Shown: positions 33,901-42,786, counted from the stretch's first letter. The stretch is DNA of 64,000 nt from Neobacillus citreus (GCF_018343545.2 NZ_JAGYPE020000004.1:123060-187059); one strand, 5' to 3'. The notes: a model not told the origin generated them from the sequence alone. Made by a program: numbers and translations.

Positions 33901-35091
33901 GTGCTTACCAAAAAGGAATTAGAAGTACAAAAAGACCTTGAAACAAAACTATATGAAATACGCCGTCATCTCCATCAACATCCCGAACTTTCCTTTCAGG
34001 AGTATGAGACCTCCCGCTTTATTGCTTCCTGCCTGAAGGAGTGGGGAATCCCTTATCAAAAGATTGGTGAAACTGGTATTTTCGTAGATATTATTGGGGA
34101 ACACGGCGAAGGGGCACATATCGGAATTAGGGCGGATATTGACGCCCTTCCCATCCACGAACAAACCGGTCTCGATTTTTCATCGAAGAACCCAGGGATT
34201 ATGCACGCTTGCGGCCATGACGGCCATACAACGATTCTCCTTGGAACGGTTTATCAGTTATATCATTTAAAAAGCCAATTGTCTGGGAGAGTCCGCTGCA
34301 TTTTTCAGCCAGGAGAGGAAGCAGATGGGGCGGCCGAGCAGCTTATTAATCTAGGAGTCTTAGAAAATCCGTCTGTTGATGCCATGCTGGCTCTTCATTT
34401 GTGGCCCCACCTCCCACATGGGACGGTCGGTGTAAAGTATGGGGCAATTACTGCTTCCTGCGACGATTTTGAAATTATCGTAGAAGGAAAAGGCGGCCAT
34501 AGTGCACGGCCGCATCAAGCGATTGATGCGATTACGATAAGCTCGCAGATTCTTCAAGCATTGCCAACGTTAGTCACAAAGGCAAGCAATCCGGTGGAGC
34601 CTGTTGTGGTCCATGTTGGAAAAATTAGTGGAGGAACTGCCAGCAATGTTGTCGCAGACAAGGTAGTAATGGAAGGGACAACAAGGGGAGTTAACAGAGA
34701 GACTCGAAAAAGACTAGCGGCACAAGTAACAGAATTGTGCCAGAATATTGCCCAAGCCTTTGGCGGTAAGGCCATCGTCAACTATAAAGAGAGCCATCCT
34801 CCGGTTATCAATAGTGATTGGGTGACGAAAGCATTGGAGGAAGGGGCAAAAGAGCTTCTCGGACCGGAAAAGGTGTTCCAATTGAAGGAGCCATCGATGG
34901 GTGCGGATGATTTTGGGGCTTTTGCGGAAAAGGTTCCAAGTACATATTTTAGGCTAGGAGTCGCTCAGGAGGGGAAACCTGCCTTTGATTTACACCATCC
35001 GCAATTTGAGTTTCATGAATCGATCATTCCCGTTGGGGTCGAGCTATTCACCCATGTCATTATGAGCAGATTGCATAAAGGAGTCGAATAA
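33901..35091 (+). CDS. M20-family amidohydrolase (N-acyl-amino acid / IAA-amino acid hydrolase type)
   Basis: A 396-residue two-domain metallohydrolase. Landmarks: RADIDALPIHEQTG, the metal pair in HACGHDGHTT, QPGEEADGAA, and the dimerisation domain with GKGGHSARPHQAIDAI. It removes an acyl group from an N-acylated amino acid or conjugate. The GTG start has AAGGGGGC upstream, 12 bases after the permease stop. In this operon it may release an amino acid from an imported N-acyl conjugate. Confidence 0.9.
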   Translation: MLTKKELEVQKDLETKLYEIRRHLHQHPELSFQEYETSRFIASCLKEWGIPYQKIGETGIFVDIIGEHGEGAHIGIRADIDALPIHEQTGLDFSSKNPGIMHACGHDGHTTILLGTVYQLYHLKSQLSGRVRCIFQPGEEADGAAEQLINLGVLENPSVDAMLALHLWPHLPHGTVGVKYGAITASCDDFEIIVEGKGGHSARPHQAIDAITISSQILQALPTLVTKASNPVEPVVVHVGKISGGTASNVVADKVVMEGTTRGVNRETRKRLAAQVTELCQNIAQAFGGKAIVNYKESHPPVINSDWVTKALEEGAKELLGPEKVFQLKEPSMGADDFGAFAEKVPSTYFRLGVAQEGKPAFDLHHPQFEFHESIIPVGVELFTHVIMSRLHKGVE

Positions 35092-35093
35092 AT

Positions 35094-36440
35094 ATGATAA
35101 CAAAAGAACAGGTACTAGAGATTGTCGCGAAAGAAAAGATTGAATTTATCCGTGTGGAATTTCTTGATTATGCCGGCGTAACGCGCGGAAGAACGATCCG
35201 TCCGGCACAGCTTGAGGATGCAATGGAAAAGGGAGTCAATTTTAGTACAGCCATTATGAGCTTTGATACATTTGATGAGTATATTCCGAATCCTGCCTAT
35301 GGTCCGAATGATGGAGATTTCTTCGCTGTACCGGATCCGAGCACTTTTGCTATCCTTCCTTACCGAAAGAATACTGCCCGCATGCTGTGTGACTTGGTTG
35401 ATATTAATGGGGAACCATGGCACGGTTGTCCAAGAGGTGCGTTGAAACGGTTATTAAATGAGGTAGAAACGCTCCTGGGCGGAAAAATGTACATGGCTTT
35501 CGAGCAGGAGGCTTACCTTTTAAAGGACCAAGCTGGACAGCTTGTTCCTGCCGATAACAGCCATTGTTTCTCGTCCGAAGGCGCCGATTTGCAAGAGGAT
35601 TTCATCCAAGACTTTGTTTATTCCCTTGAAGGCATGGGAGTTAAAACTGAGCAAATCTCCAGTGAATATGGCCCGGGCCAGCTTGAAATCAATTTAAAAT
35701 ATACCAATGCTTTAAAAGCGGCAGATGACCAAGTCACTTTCATGCATTTATTCAAGCAGATTGCCCGCGATAAAGGGATGGTCGGGACCTTAATGCCTAA
35801 GCCCTTTCAACACTTAGCCGGAAGCGGACTACATGTCCATATCAGCCTTTACGATGAAGCGGGTGAAAACCTTTTTGAAGATCCGACAGACCAACGCGGA
35901 CTTGATATGTCCGAAAAAGCTTATCAGTTTATCGGCGGACTTTTGAAGCATGGTTCTTCTTTAATAGCAATTGGGGCACCAAGCGTTAATTCCTATAAAA
36001 GAATGCAGCCTGGTTCCTGGGCACCGGCCCATATTTGTTACGGCTCAGGAAATCGTTCTGTATTGGTACGTATACCAGAGAAAAGAAGAGCCAGACGTTT
36101 CGAATACCGTGGTGCGGATGGAACGTGCAACCCGTATCTTTTAGCGGCTTGTTTGGTAGCGTCAGGTTTAAGGGGTATTCAAAACCAGCTTGATCCAGGC
36201 GAACCAGTTGATTTCGATGTAAGTGCTGCATCCGAGTTCCAATTGAAGGAAAGAAATATTAGCTGGGTGCCAAGAAGCTTAAAGGAAGCGGTTGATTATT
36301 TGGCACAGGATTCCGTGTTGGCCCAAACCATCGGCAGATCAATTTGGGAAGAATTTATCAAGATTAAGAGAACAGAATGGGACAAATATTCCCGCTACGT
36401 AAGCGATTGGGAACGAAATCTTTTTTCTGCCAGATTTTAA
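35094..36440 (+). CDS. Glutamine synthetase-like gamma-glutamyl ligase
   Basis: A 448-residue GS-I-fold ligase. Beta-grasp N-domain residues 1-110 include VEFLDYAGVTRGRT. The catalytic domain has the metal-binding FEQEAYLL, GPGQLEINL, GSGLHVHISL, NSYKRMQPGSWAP and the Arg segment NRSVLVRIPEKRRARRFEYRG. These differ from true GlnA in the ammonium-site region and fit GlnA3/PuuA/IpuC-type enzymes that couple glutamate to an amine. It corresponds to the C-terminal half of FluG/NodGS. Three bases separate its start from the M20 stop; AAGGAGTCG is the Shine-Dalgarno. Confidence 0.88.
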   Translation: MITKEQVLEIVAKEKIEFIRVEFLDYAGVTRGRTIRPAQLEDAMEKGVNFSTAIMSFDTFDEYIPNPAYGPNDGDFFAVPDPSTFAILPYRKNTARMLCDLVDINGEPWHGCPRGALKRLLNEVETLLGGKMYMAFEQEAYLLKDQAGQLVPADNSHCFSSEGADLQEDFIQDFVYSLEGMGVKTEQISSEYGPGQLEINLKYTNALKAADDQVTFMHLFKQIARDKGMVGTLMPKPFQHLAGSGLHVHISLYDEAGENLFEDPTDQRGLDMSEKAYQFIGGLLKHGSSLIAIGAPSVNSYKRMQPGSWAPAHICYGSGNRSVLVRIPEKRRARRFEYRGADGTCNPYLLAACLVASGLRGIQNQLDPGEPVDFDVSAASEFQLKERNISWVPRSLKEAVDYLAQDSVLAQTIGRSIWEEFIKIKRTEWDKYSRYVSDWERNLFSARF

Positions 36441-36473
36441 GAAACCTCTTAAACAAAGCAAGGGAGAAGAAAA

Positions 36474-37175
36474 TTGAGAATACATTATCTACAAAATGAC
36501 CCATTAGCCACATTAGGTTTAATTGAAGATTGGGCTTTGGAAAGAAATCATTCTATATCATGCACGACCGTCTATGAAAATGAAGCTTTTCCCTCGATGA
36601 ACGATTTTGACATGCTGGTGATTTTAGGCGGGAGAATGGGAGCATACGAGGAAGAGCTTTATCCATGGCTTGTGGACGAAAAGAATTATATTAAAGAAGC
36701 GATCGATCAGGATAAATGGGTGCTGGGGATTTGTTTAGGGGCGCAGCTTTTGGCCGATGTTTTGGGCGGTAACGTATATCCCCATACCCATCAGGAAATC
36801 GGCTGGCATCTGATTGAGGTAACTCCTGAAGCCGGGGAAATACCCCATTTTAATGGTGTGCCTTCTACATTTCATGCGTTCCAGTACCACGGGGATACCT
36901 TTGACCTGCCAAAGGGGGTTAAGAACCTCGCACAAAGTGAAGGGTGCAAGAACCAGGCCTTTGCTTTTGGTGAAAGGGTAGTTGGGCTGCAGTTTCATCC
37001 TGAATTTTCAGAGGAGATTATTGAATTCCTTCAGGGTACCTTTGGAGACCAAATTACACCCAACCGCTATATCCAAGAGCCAGCAGCTTGGCTCAAGCAG
37101 GAGGAATCAATAGATGGCGCTAGGACTGTATTATTTACACTGCTAAATAATATGGAAGCGGGATTTTTAAAATAG
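36474..37175 (+). CDS. Class I glutamine amidotransferase-like hydrolase (GMPS-type GATase fold)
   Basis: A 233-residue free-standing class I amidotransferase domain with nucleophile Cys87 in GICLGAQLLADVLGG and the catalytic His in LQFHPEFSEE. Stand-alone members act on gamma-glutamyl amides. In a Puu-like scheme (PuuD) such an enzyme would hydrolyse the gamma-glutamyl bond made by the upstream ligase. TTG start after GGGAG. It is the last gene of the sigma-54 operon. Confidence 0.85.
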   Translation: MRIHYLQNDPLATLGLIEDWALERNHSISCTTVYENEAFPSMNDFDMLVILGGRMGAYEEELYPWLVDEKNYIKEAIDQDKWVLGICLGAQLLADVLGGNVYPHTHQEIGWHLIEVTPEAGEIPHFNGVPSTFHAFQYHGDTFDLPKGVKNLAQSEGCKNQAFAFGERVVGLQFHPEFSEEIIEFLQGTFGDQITPNRYIQEPAAWLKQEESIDGARTVLFTLLNNMEAGFLK

Positions 37176-37191
37176 TAAGACAACTGATTTT

Positions 37192-37230
37192 GCAAGCACT
37201 ATTTATGTTAATAGCGCTTGCTTAATTTAT
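37192..37230 (+). terminator. Probable terminator of the sigma-54 operon
   Basis: GCAAGCACTAT and ATAGCGCTTGC pair with one mismatch around an 8-base loop (37192-37221), followed by TTAATTTAT. The tail is weak. Confidence 0.5.
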
Positions 37231-37319
37231 AATAATATTATGTTAACCTTAGCCTATCTTGGGCTTGGTGTGTAATAAATTTCCCATAATGAAGCACTCT
37301 AAAAATGGAGGTGAATTTT

Positions 37320-37460
37320 ATGGAAAAAGAAAATAACCAAATTTCCGAAAATCAAACAAAAGAAACTGATGAAGCTATAATGAATAGAGTGAATCAAACC
37401 TTCGATAAAATTTCTCAAGATGTTAAAGATATGATCAATGAAAGTAACCAGTTATCATGA
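37320..37460 (+). CDS. Small acidic hypothetical protein, 46 residues
   Basis: ATG at 37320 follows a very strong ribosome binding site (GGAGGTGA, six bases away), and the frame ends at TGA 37458-37460, just before a strong terminator. The peptide is charged, helix-prone and without a signal or membrane segment (NRVNQTFDKISQDVKDMI region). The ribosome binding site and own terminator make a real gene likely. I recognise no family. Confidence 0.65.
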   Translation: MEKENNQISENQTKETDEAIMNRVNQTFDKISQDVKDMINESNQLS

Positions 37461-37462
37461 AG

Positions 37463-37486
37463 AACGCCAGAAATGGCGTTTTTTTG
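37463..37486 (+). terminator. Terminator of the small protein gene
   Basis: AACGCCA, loop GAAA, TGGCGTT, then a T-run; 37463-37486. Confidence 0.92.
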
Positions 37487-37615
37487 TGTACTTCGTGTTA
37501 TTCCATTCATTATTGAATATGATAAATTAAATTTATAAATAAATTTTCCGACCCCGTATCTTTTCGTCTCCCAATAAACGTTTAGAGTGTAGAGAGTGCA
37601 AAAGGAGTGAAAACC

Positions 37616-38296
37616 ATGTTACACAAGCTTAACCCGAAAGTCGATGAACAAGTGGATTCATACTGGCAGGAGCAGTATCCAAAACTAAAGCAGTATTGTC
37701 ACTTTCTTACTCAAAACGCTTGGGATGGCGACGATATTGCACATGAAACCTATCTAAAAGCATTAAAGTATGAAAATCATCCGCAAAGGGTAACACCCGC
37801 CCTTTTAAATAAAATTGCTTATAACCACTGGGTGGACGTCATTCGAAAAAGAAAAAAGGAAAGCATTCAAGAGGATACTGAATTTACCGGTGCATGCCTC
37901 AACGTTACTCGGGATCAACTATTCAATACGGTTGAGATGCTCATCAATCATTTCACCCCAAAGCAGTCGATTATCTTTTTATTAAAAGAGGCCTTTCAAT
38001 ATCAAATAAAGGAAATTGCCGAAATCCTAAACACATCAGAAATGGCGGTAAAGGCCAATTTGCACCGAGCGAAAAATCGTCTTGGAAAATTAAAGGATGA
38101 AGACCAGACCCCGACTGCAGAAACATATTGGAATATCGATGAACGCGAGCAATTTGCAGAACTCTTTTATGAAGCATTAAAGAGCGAAGATCCAACGCTT
38201 CTTATTGAAAGGCTATCTTCATTTATCAGCGAAATTCCAAAAGCAAAGTTTATTCAAACCTTCTCTCCTTCAAGCACTCTCTGTATGGCTGCTTAG
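37616..38296 (+). CDS. Sigma-70-family (ECF-like) RNA polymerase sigma factor
   Basis: A 226-residue protein. The region 2 segment (about 15-75) has DGDDIAHETYLKALK and NKIAYNHWVDVIRKRKKE; region 4 (about 115-160) has FTPKQSIIFLLKEAF, IKEIAEILNTSEMAVKANLHRAKNRL. A C-terminal extension of about 60 residues follows. No anti-sigma factor gene is adjacent; instead a ClpP paralogue follows 25 bases later. The GTG at 37607 overlaps AAAGGAG, so ATG 37616 is the start. Confidence 0.87.
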   Translation: MLHKLNPKVDEQVDSYWQEQYPKLKQYCHFLTQNAWDGDDIAHETYLKALKYENHPQRVTPALLNKIAYNHWVDVIRKRKKESIQEDTEFTGACLNVTRDQLFNTVEMLINHFTPKQSIIFLLKEAFQYQIKEIAEILNTSEMAVKANLHRAKNRLGKLKDEDQTPTAETYWNIDEREQFAELFYEALKSEDPTLLIERLSSFISEIPKAKFIQTFSPSSTLCMAA

Positions 38297-38321
38297 CCAA
38301 ATAGCTTAAAAGGAGACGGTT

Positions 38322-38909
38322 ATGATGAATACAATTCCATATGTGATTGAAAACACGAATCGCGGCGAACGATCCTATGATATATACTCGCGCTTGTTAA
38401 AGGATAGAATTATCATTATTGGCGATGAAATCAATGACCATGTGGCCAACAGCGTGGTAGCGCAGCTTTTATTTTTAGCGGCGGATAACCCCGAGAAAGA
38501 AATTTCCCTTTATATTAACTCTCCGGGAGGATCGACATCAGCTGGATTCGCCATCTTTGATACAATGCAATATATTCAGGCGGATGTCCGCACCATCTGT
38601 ACCGGAATGGCGGCATCGTTTGGAGCCATGCTGCTCCTGGCTGGAACAAAAGGAAAACGGTTTGCCCTGCCAAACAGCGAAATCATGATCCACCAGCCGT
38701 TAGGAGGGGCTAGAGGGCAGGCAACGGAAATCGAAATATCTGCCAGACGTATTTTAAAACTCCGCGAGCACATTAATCAAATCATCGCTGAACGTACTGG
38801 GCAGCCGATTGATAAAGTGGCAAAAGACACTGATCGTGACTTCTTCATGAGCGCCGAAGAAGCCAAAGAATATGGGATAATAGATGAAATTTTATATCCG
38901 AAGCGTTAA
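38322..38909 (+). CDS. ClpP-family serine protease, second paralogue
   Basis: A 195-residue ClpP with an intact triad: Ser99 (GMAASFGAM), His124 (IMIHQPLGG) and Asp173 (DTDRDFF). The sequence departs from the housekeeping ClpP of Bacillus (for example GMAASFGAM instead of GMAASMGAF). Together with its place behind a sigma factor gene, this indicates an accessory ClpP. It would form tetradecamers and degrade unfolded or tagged proteins with a Clp ATPase. Tandem ATG codons follow GGAGA. Confidence 0.92.
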   Translation: MMNTIPYVIENTNRGERSYDIYSRLLKDRIIIIGDEINDHVANSVVAQLLFLAADNPEKEISLYINSPGGSTSAGFAIFDTMQYIQADVRTICTGMAASFGAMLLLAGTKGKRFALPNSEIMIHQPLGGARGQATEIEISARRILKLREHINQIIAERTGQPIDKVAKDTDRDFFMSAEEAKEYGIIDEILYPKR

Positions 38910-38910
38910 C

Positions 38911-38945
38911 AAAAACCGCCTGGACGACAAATCCAGGCGGTTTTT
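38911..38945. terminator. Bidirectional terminator of the sigma-clpP unit
   Basis: AAAAACCGCCTGGA (38911-38924) and TCCAGGCGGTTTTT (38932-38945) form a 14-base-pair perfect stem with A/T tracts on both sides. Confidence 0.93.
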
Positions 38946-39340
38946 CATGTAAATGGCATACCATTATGGCTGCTGACTCCAGCAGACCGTTCTTTTTTGA
39001 TTCCAAACCACACAAAAAAGGACCCAAAGACAACAAACAACGGCTCCAGCCAATTGGCTTCCGGCCCATTGGTAATTCGATGAAGCTGGAAAATCCAATG
39101 AAAGACAACAATATCAAAGCTCAAGAACAAACCAGCGGCGACGGTAAACCCATTAAAGAATGAACGTGAAAAGAAGCGGTAAAAGACAGCCATCAAGATC
39201 AAAAGTACAAGCAACCCTAAAAAGACGGCGCCAATCCGCTGCGCTTGCGTTTCAGCCTTCAAACCCATCGCTAAGGCATCAATTAAATGAAAGAAAAAAT
39301 CTGTAACAAAGAATGCCGTAATCGCACCAAGAATCCGCAA
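38945..39340 (-). CDS. DUF2243-like small membrane protein
   Basis: A 131-residue protein with four hydrophobic segments. Its second half, AAGLFLSFDIVVFHWIFQLHRI, closely parallels the DUF2243 protein at 51536 (GAGLFNLYDGIIQHKLMKLHQI), including the conserved Asp and the H/LH spacing, so it is probably a distant DUF2243 member. The TTG start has AAAAGGGG upstream. The function is unknown. Confidence 0.65.
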   Translation of the reverse strand: MRILGAITAFFVTDFFFHLIDALAMGLKAETQAQRIGAVFLGLLVLLILMAVFYRFFSRSFFNGFTVAAGLFLSFDIVVFHWIFQLHRITNGPEANWLEPLFVVFGSFFVWFGIKKERSAGVSSHNGMPFT

Positions 39341-39506
39341 TTTATATTTCCCCTTTTAGTAAAAAATGAAACCACTTTTAAAATTATATTCTAATAGACA
39401 AGCTTCGTTAATCTTTTTTTGAAAAAGAAATACATACATGAACCTCCACATTTTGGTCATAATGATATAGGTAGTAAATCATGACCAACAAAACGGAGGA
39501 ATTATC

Positions 39507-40010
39507 ATGTATACATCAATCCAAGAATTCGTGCAGGAATGGAACCAAGAGGCGGGGTCTACACAAAAAATCATGGATGCGTTGACCGACGGTTCCCTTC
39601 AGCAAATGGTGTCAGCGGATGATCGTTCGCTCGGGAGAATTGCCTGGCATGTCGTCGCCAGTACACCGGGAATGTTAAAGGAATTCGGTATCAATGTAGC
39701 CCAGGTTGAAAACGAAGGAACAGTCCCAACTTCAGCCAAAACTATCGCTGATGCATTTCGCAAGGTAAGTGCCGACACCGTGGAAGCAGTCCAGCAGCAG
39801 TGGACCGATGACTCTTTAAAAGATATGAAAGATGTTTTTGGGATGACGATGCCAAAGGCAGTTACCCTAAATCTTCTCATCAAGCACGTCATCCATCACC
39901 GCGGCCAGATGACCGTGCTAATGCGTCAAGCCGGACTTCAGGTACCTGGTGTATATGGTCCTGCCAGAGAAGAATGGGGCCAAATGGGAATGGAAGCACC
40001 AGCCATATAA
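39507..40010 (+). CDS. DinB-family (four-helix bundle) protein
   Basis: A 167-residue protein of the DinB/YfiT-like superfamily. The C-terminal metal motif is visible as HVIHHRGQMTVLMRQAG, and an N-terminal His in RIAWHVVAS completes the triad. Family members bind a divalent metal and may act in thiol (bacillithiol) S-transfer or stress responses. CGGAGGA precedes the ATG. Monocistronic with its own terminator. Confidence 0.88.
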   Translation: MYTSIQEFVQEWNQEAGSTQKIMDALTDGSLQQMVSADDRSLGRIAWHVVASTPGMLKEFGINVAQVENEGTVPTSAKTIADAFRKVSADTVEAVQQQWTDDSLKDMKDVFGMTMPKAVTLNLLIKHVIHHRGQMTVLMRQAGLQVPGVYGPAREEWGQMGMEAPAI

Positions 40011-40019
40011 TCACTTTTC

Positions 40020-40050
40020 GAGCACACTAAAAAATAGTGTGCTCTTTCTT
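40020..40050 (+). terminator. Terminator of the DinB-family gene
   Basis: GAGCACACTA (40020-40029) and TAGTGTGCTC (40035-40044) with a 5-base loop, then TTTCTT. Confidence 0.85.
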
Positions 40051-40131
40051 ATGGAAAAAGGAAGGGAAATTTGCTCGGTTGGTTGAATATAGATGTAATT
40101 AAACTATAAATAACAGAAAGGTGGTAGAAAT

Positions 40132-40806
40132 ATGGAGGTTACACCAAGACCTGCATCCACAGTCGTGTTATTGGATCATCTCGATAGAGTTTACTTGACA
40201 CAAAGACCGAAAACGATGAAATTTATGGGAGGTATTTATGTATTCCCCGGGGGAGCGGTAGATGATAGCGATGCCATCTATGATGATGAGTATATAAAAA
40301 ACGAAAAGCGGGATGAATCAATAAGCCAGTCTTACTATATCGCCGCGGCACGTGAATTATTTGAGGAAGCAGGCATTCTTCTTTGTCAAACAGTCGACGG
40401 TACCCCAGTTCTTTTGGAAGAAGATACCGCCCTGGAATACCGCCGTCTGTTAATTAAAGGAGAAATTTCCTTTTTACACATGTTAAAAAAGGAAGCGCTT
40501 TATCTGAATCTAGAATACTTAACTTATTTTGGCCGAATTGTCACACCTAGTCAAAGCAAAATTCGCTTTGATACAAAATTCTTCCTAGCCAGGCTGCCCG
40601 AGGGTCAAACGCCAATACCAGATGAAAATGAAATTGATGATTCTTTATGGATTCATCCCCAAGAAGCTCTAACTCGATATGAAGAGGAAACAATTCCATT
40701 AGCACCGCCAACGATTCATACATTGAAAACGATTGTTCATTATGTAAAAAGCGGTCAACTTTCGATGCCGGAGTTTAATCGATCAGACTACAAGATTGTT
40801 TTTTAA
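40132..40806 (+). CDS. Nudix hydrolase
   Basis: A 224-residue protein with a split Nudix box: FPGGAVDDSDA, then an insertion, then AARELFEEAGIL with the catalytic Glu residues. The insertion and the C-terminal helical part resemble the NUDT7/NUDT19-type group, some of which act on CoA derivatives. Its 3' end overlaps the convergent MBL hydrolase gene by 24 bases. Confidence 0.85.
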   Translation: MEVTPRPASTVVLLDHLDRVYLTQRPKTMKFMGGIYVFPGGAVDDSDAIYDDEYIKNEKRDESISQSYYIAAARELFEEAGILLCQTVDGTPVLLEEDTALEYRRLLIKGEISFLHMLKKEALYLNLEYLTYFGRIVTPSQSKIRFDTKFFLARLPEGQTPIPDENEIDDSLWIHPQEALTRYEEETIPLAPPTIHTLKTIVHYVKSGQLSMPEFNRSDYKIVF

Positions 40807-41628
40807 CATATAGGCTTCTTCATGCTGTGTGACGGATTCCTCGTTTATCAATTTGATTAAATGTGCCTCAGTTGTTCTTTTTGCCACTTCAAACACACTA
40901 GGATGAATGGAATCTTGATAAATCAAATTCGTTAAATCGACAGAAGTTAAACACTGATGTTCTTTCAGCAAGTCCTTAATTTGGTTTTCACGATACAATC
41001 TTCGGTTCAACACAAACTCAATGTGCTCATACGGCGTTGTAACCCATTCCCCATGGCCAGGACCGATTTTACTGATCTTTAACTGTTGCAGGCGATGGAG
41101 GGTTTTAAAATAATCACCCATGTCACCATCCGGAGGGCCAATCCAGGATGTTCCTTCCGCGACGATATTATCCCCTGCGAGGAGAATTTGCTTAGAAGGA
41201 ATATACAGGTTCAACTGGCCAGCCGTATGGCCAGGGGCATGAAGAATATGTACTTCCTCACCCGCAACACGGAGAACGTCCAAATCATTTAAAAAAGAAA
41301 TATTGCTCCAAGGTGAAATGGCTGATTGAGTTTCCTCTTTTTCAAGGTGATGACAGTACACAACCGGATTCCAGTCGATAAGCTGACAAACACCAGGAGC
41401 ATGGTCAGGATGGGAGTGTGTAAGAATAATCGTTTTTGGGACAGCGATTTCATTTTCAACAAGGGCATTTTCTATTACACTTCGCGTTTCCGGCTGGTCA
41501 TATCCGGCGTCAACCAAGATACTTTCCTCCCCATTCCCAATCAAATAGCAGTTGGTTGTCATATGGGGAAGTAAAGTAGGGGTCGGAACGGGCACACGTA
41601 TTATCTTAAGATCATTTACTTTTTTCAT
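40783..41628 (-). CDS. Metallo-beta-lactamase-fold hydrolase
   Basis: A 281-residue hydrolase with the zinc motif LTHSHPDHAPG and later ILHAPGHTAGQL, LAGDNI and GPGHGEW. The C-terminal winged-helix-like tail (about 215-281) is as in LACTB2-type proteins. It probably cleaves a thioester or phosphoester. ATG 41646 lies on the Shine-Dalgarno GAAAGGA; ATG 41628 is preferred. Confidence 0.87.
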   Translation of the reverse strand: MKKVNDLKIIRVPVPTPTLLPHMTTNCYLIGNGEESILVDAGYDQPETRSVIENALVENEIAVPKTIILTHSHPDHAPGVCQLIDWNPVVYCHHLEKEETQSAISPWSNISFLNDLDVLRVAGEEVHILHAPGHTAGQLNLYIPSKQILLAGDNIVAEGTSWIGPPDGDMGDYFKTLHRLQQLKISKIGPGHGEWVTTPYEHIEFVLNRRLYRENQIKDLLKEHQCLTSVDLTNLIYQDSIHPSVFEVAKRTTEAHLIKLINEESVTQHEEAYMLKNNLVV

Positions 41629-41740
41629 AAAAATACATCCTTTCATCCTTTTTCGGCAGATTTCTATTTATTTACTAATTTATTCATCGTGCTAATGAAA
41701 AAATCCTGCTGAAAAATAGAGAAAAGGATGCACAGTCATT

Positions 41741-42628
41741 TTACTTCGGCCATTTTTGAGTTAAGGAATGAATAAACGTCTTCACATTTCGCTTTTCTTC
41801 CATGATAGGCGAATATATATATGAAAGAGTTCGATTAAAAGTTTGATTTTTTACATGAATAATAGATAGCAGTCCTTGCTTGACCTCCCTGTCAATAATA
41901 CTGCCGGACAGAAGTGACAGCCCCATTCCGTTAATGAGCGTTTCTTTTATTCCTTGGCTGCTGCTGATGGTTAAAAAGGATTTGACCTTCAAACCATTGG
42001 AACGAATAACATGATTTAAATACTCACGGGTTCCCGAACCATTTTCCCGTGTTACCCATGTTTGATTCTGAAGGTCAGCCATGGTAACTCCTTTTTTTCG
42101 AGCGAGTTCATGATTGTTCGATGAAACCACGAATAACTCGTCTTCCATAAAAGGGTGGACCGATAGTTCCTTTTCATTTGTGTGACCCTCAATTAATCCA
42201 ATATCCACTTTATACAATTTTACTGATTGTGCAATTTCCTCTGTGTTGCCGATCACTACATGAAGATCCAATTCCGGATAATCTTTCTGCAGATCAATCA
42301 GTAAAGCCGGGAGGATGTATTCCCCAATCGTAAAACTGGCCCCGATGATTAATTCACCTTTTATTGAATCTTGGTGTTCAAGAATGTCCTGGCGAGTTTG
42401 TTCATAAATGGTAATCATTTGTTTGGCTCGTTCGTAAAGTATCTCACCCGTCGGAGTGATTTGCAGGAATTTTGGAGAGCGCAGAAATAATTTTGTTTGA
42501 AATTCTTTCTCAAGATTTTTGATATGTAAACTCACACTGGGCTGTGACATTAGCAGCAGCTCTGCCGTTTTTGTGAAATTTTTCACCTCTGCAAGGGTGA
42601 CGAACGTTTTTAATTCTTCGTAATGCAT
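41741..42628 (-). CDS. cysL: LysR-family regulator, CysL-like
   Basis: A 295-residue LysR regulator with an N-terminal helix-turn-helix (VKNFTKTAELLLMSQPSVSLHIKNLE) and the effector domain (about 90-290). It is divergent from cysJI, exactly like CysL (YwfK) of B. subtilis, which activates the sulfite reductase operon. The identification rests on that arrangement and family. ATG 42628 follows AAGGCGGG. Confidence 0.82.
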   Translation of the reverse strand: MHYEELKTFVTLAEVKNFTKTAELLLMSQPSVSLHIKNLEKEFQTKLFLRSPKFLQITPTGEILYERAKQMITIYEQTRQDILEHQDSIKGELIIGASFTIGEYILPALLIDLQKDYPELDLHVVIGNTEEIAQSVKLYKVDIGLIEGHTNEKELSVHPFMEDELFVVSSNNHELARKKGVTMADLQNQTWVTRENGSGTREYLNHVIRSNGLKVKSFLTISSSQGIKETLINGMGLSLLSGSIIDREVKQGLLSIIHVKNQTFNRTLSYIYSPIMEEKRNVKTFIHSLTQKWPK

Positions 42629-42746
42629 AGGAATCCCGCCTTATTATTAAAAAAACTAATAGTTTCGATAATTAATATTTATTTTACTAATGTTTAGATA
42701 TTCGGTAAAGTGAAAATGACATATTCGCAAGCATACTTTTTCTATA

Positions 42747-42786
42747 ATTCCTACTTGACTTATAGGAATAGTAAAACTATTATAAT
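42747..42786 (+). promoter_or_regulatory. cysJI promoter with overlapping inverted repeat
   Basis: TTGACT (42755-42760), 17 bases, TATTAT (42778-42783). The inverted repeat ATTCCTA-N9-TAGGAAT (42747-42769) encloses the -35 box and is a plausible CysL site; CTATTATAATAG, a 12-base palindrome, overlaps the -10 region. Confidence 0.6.
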
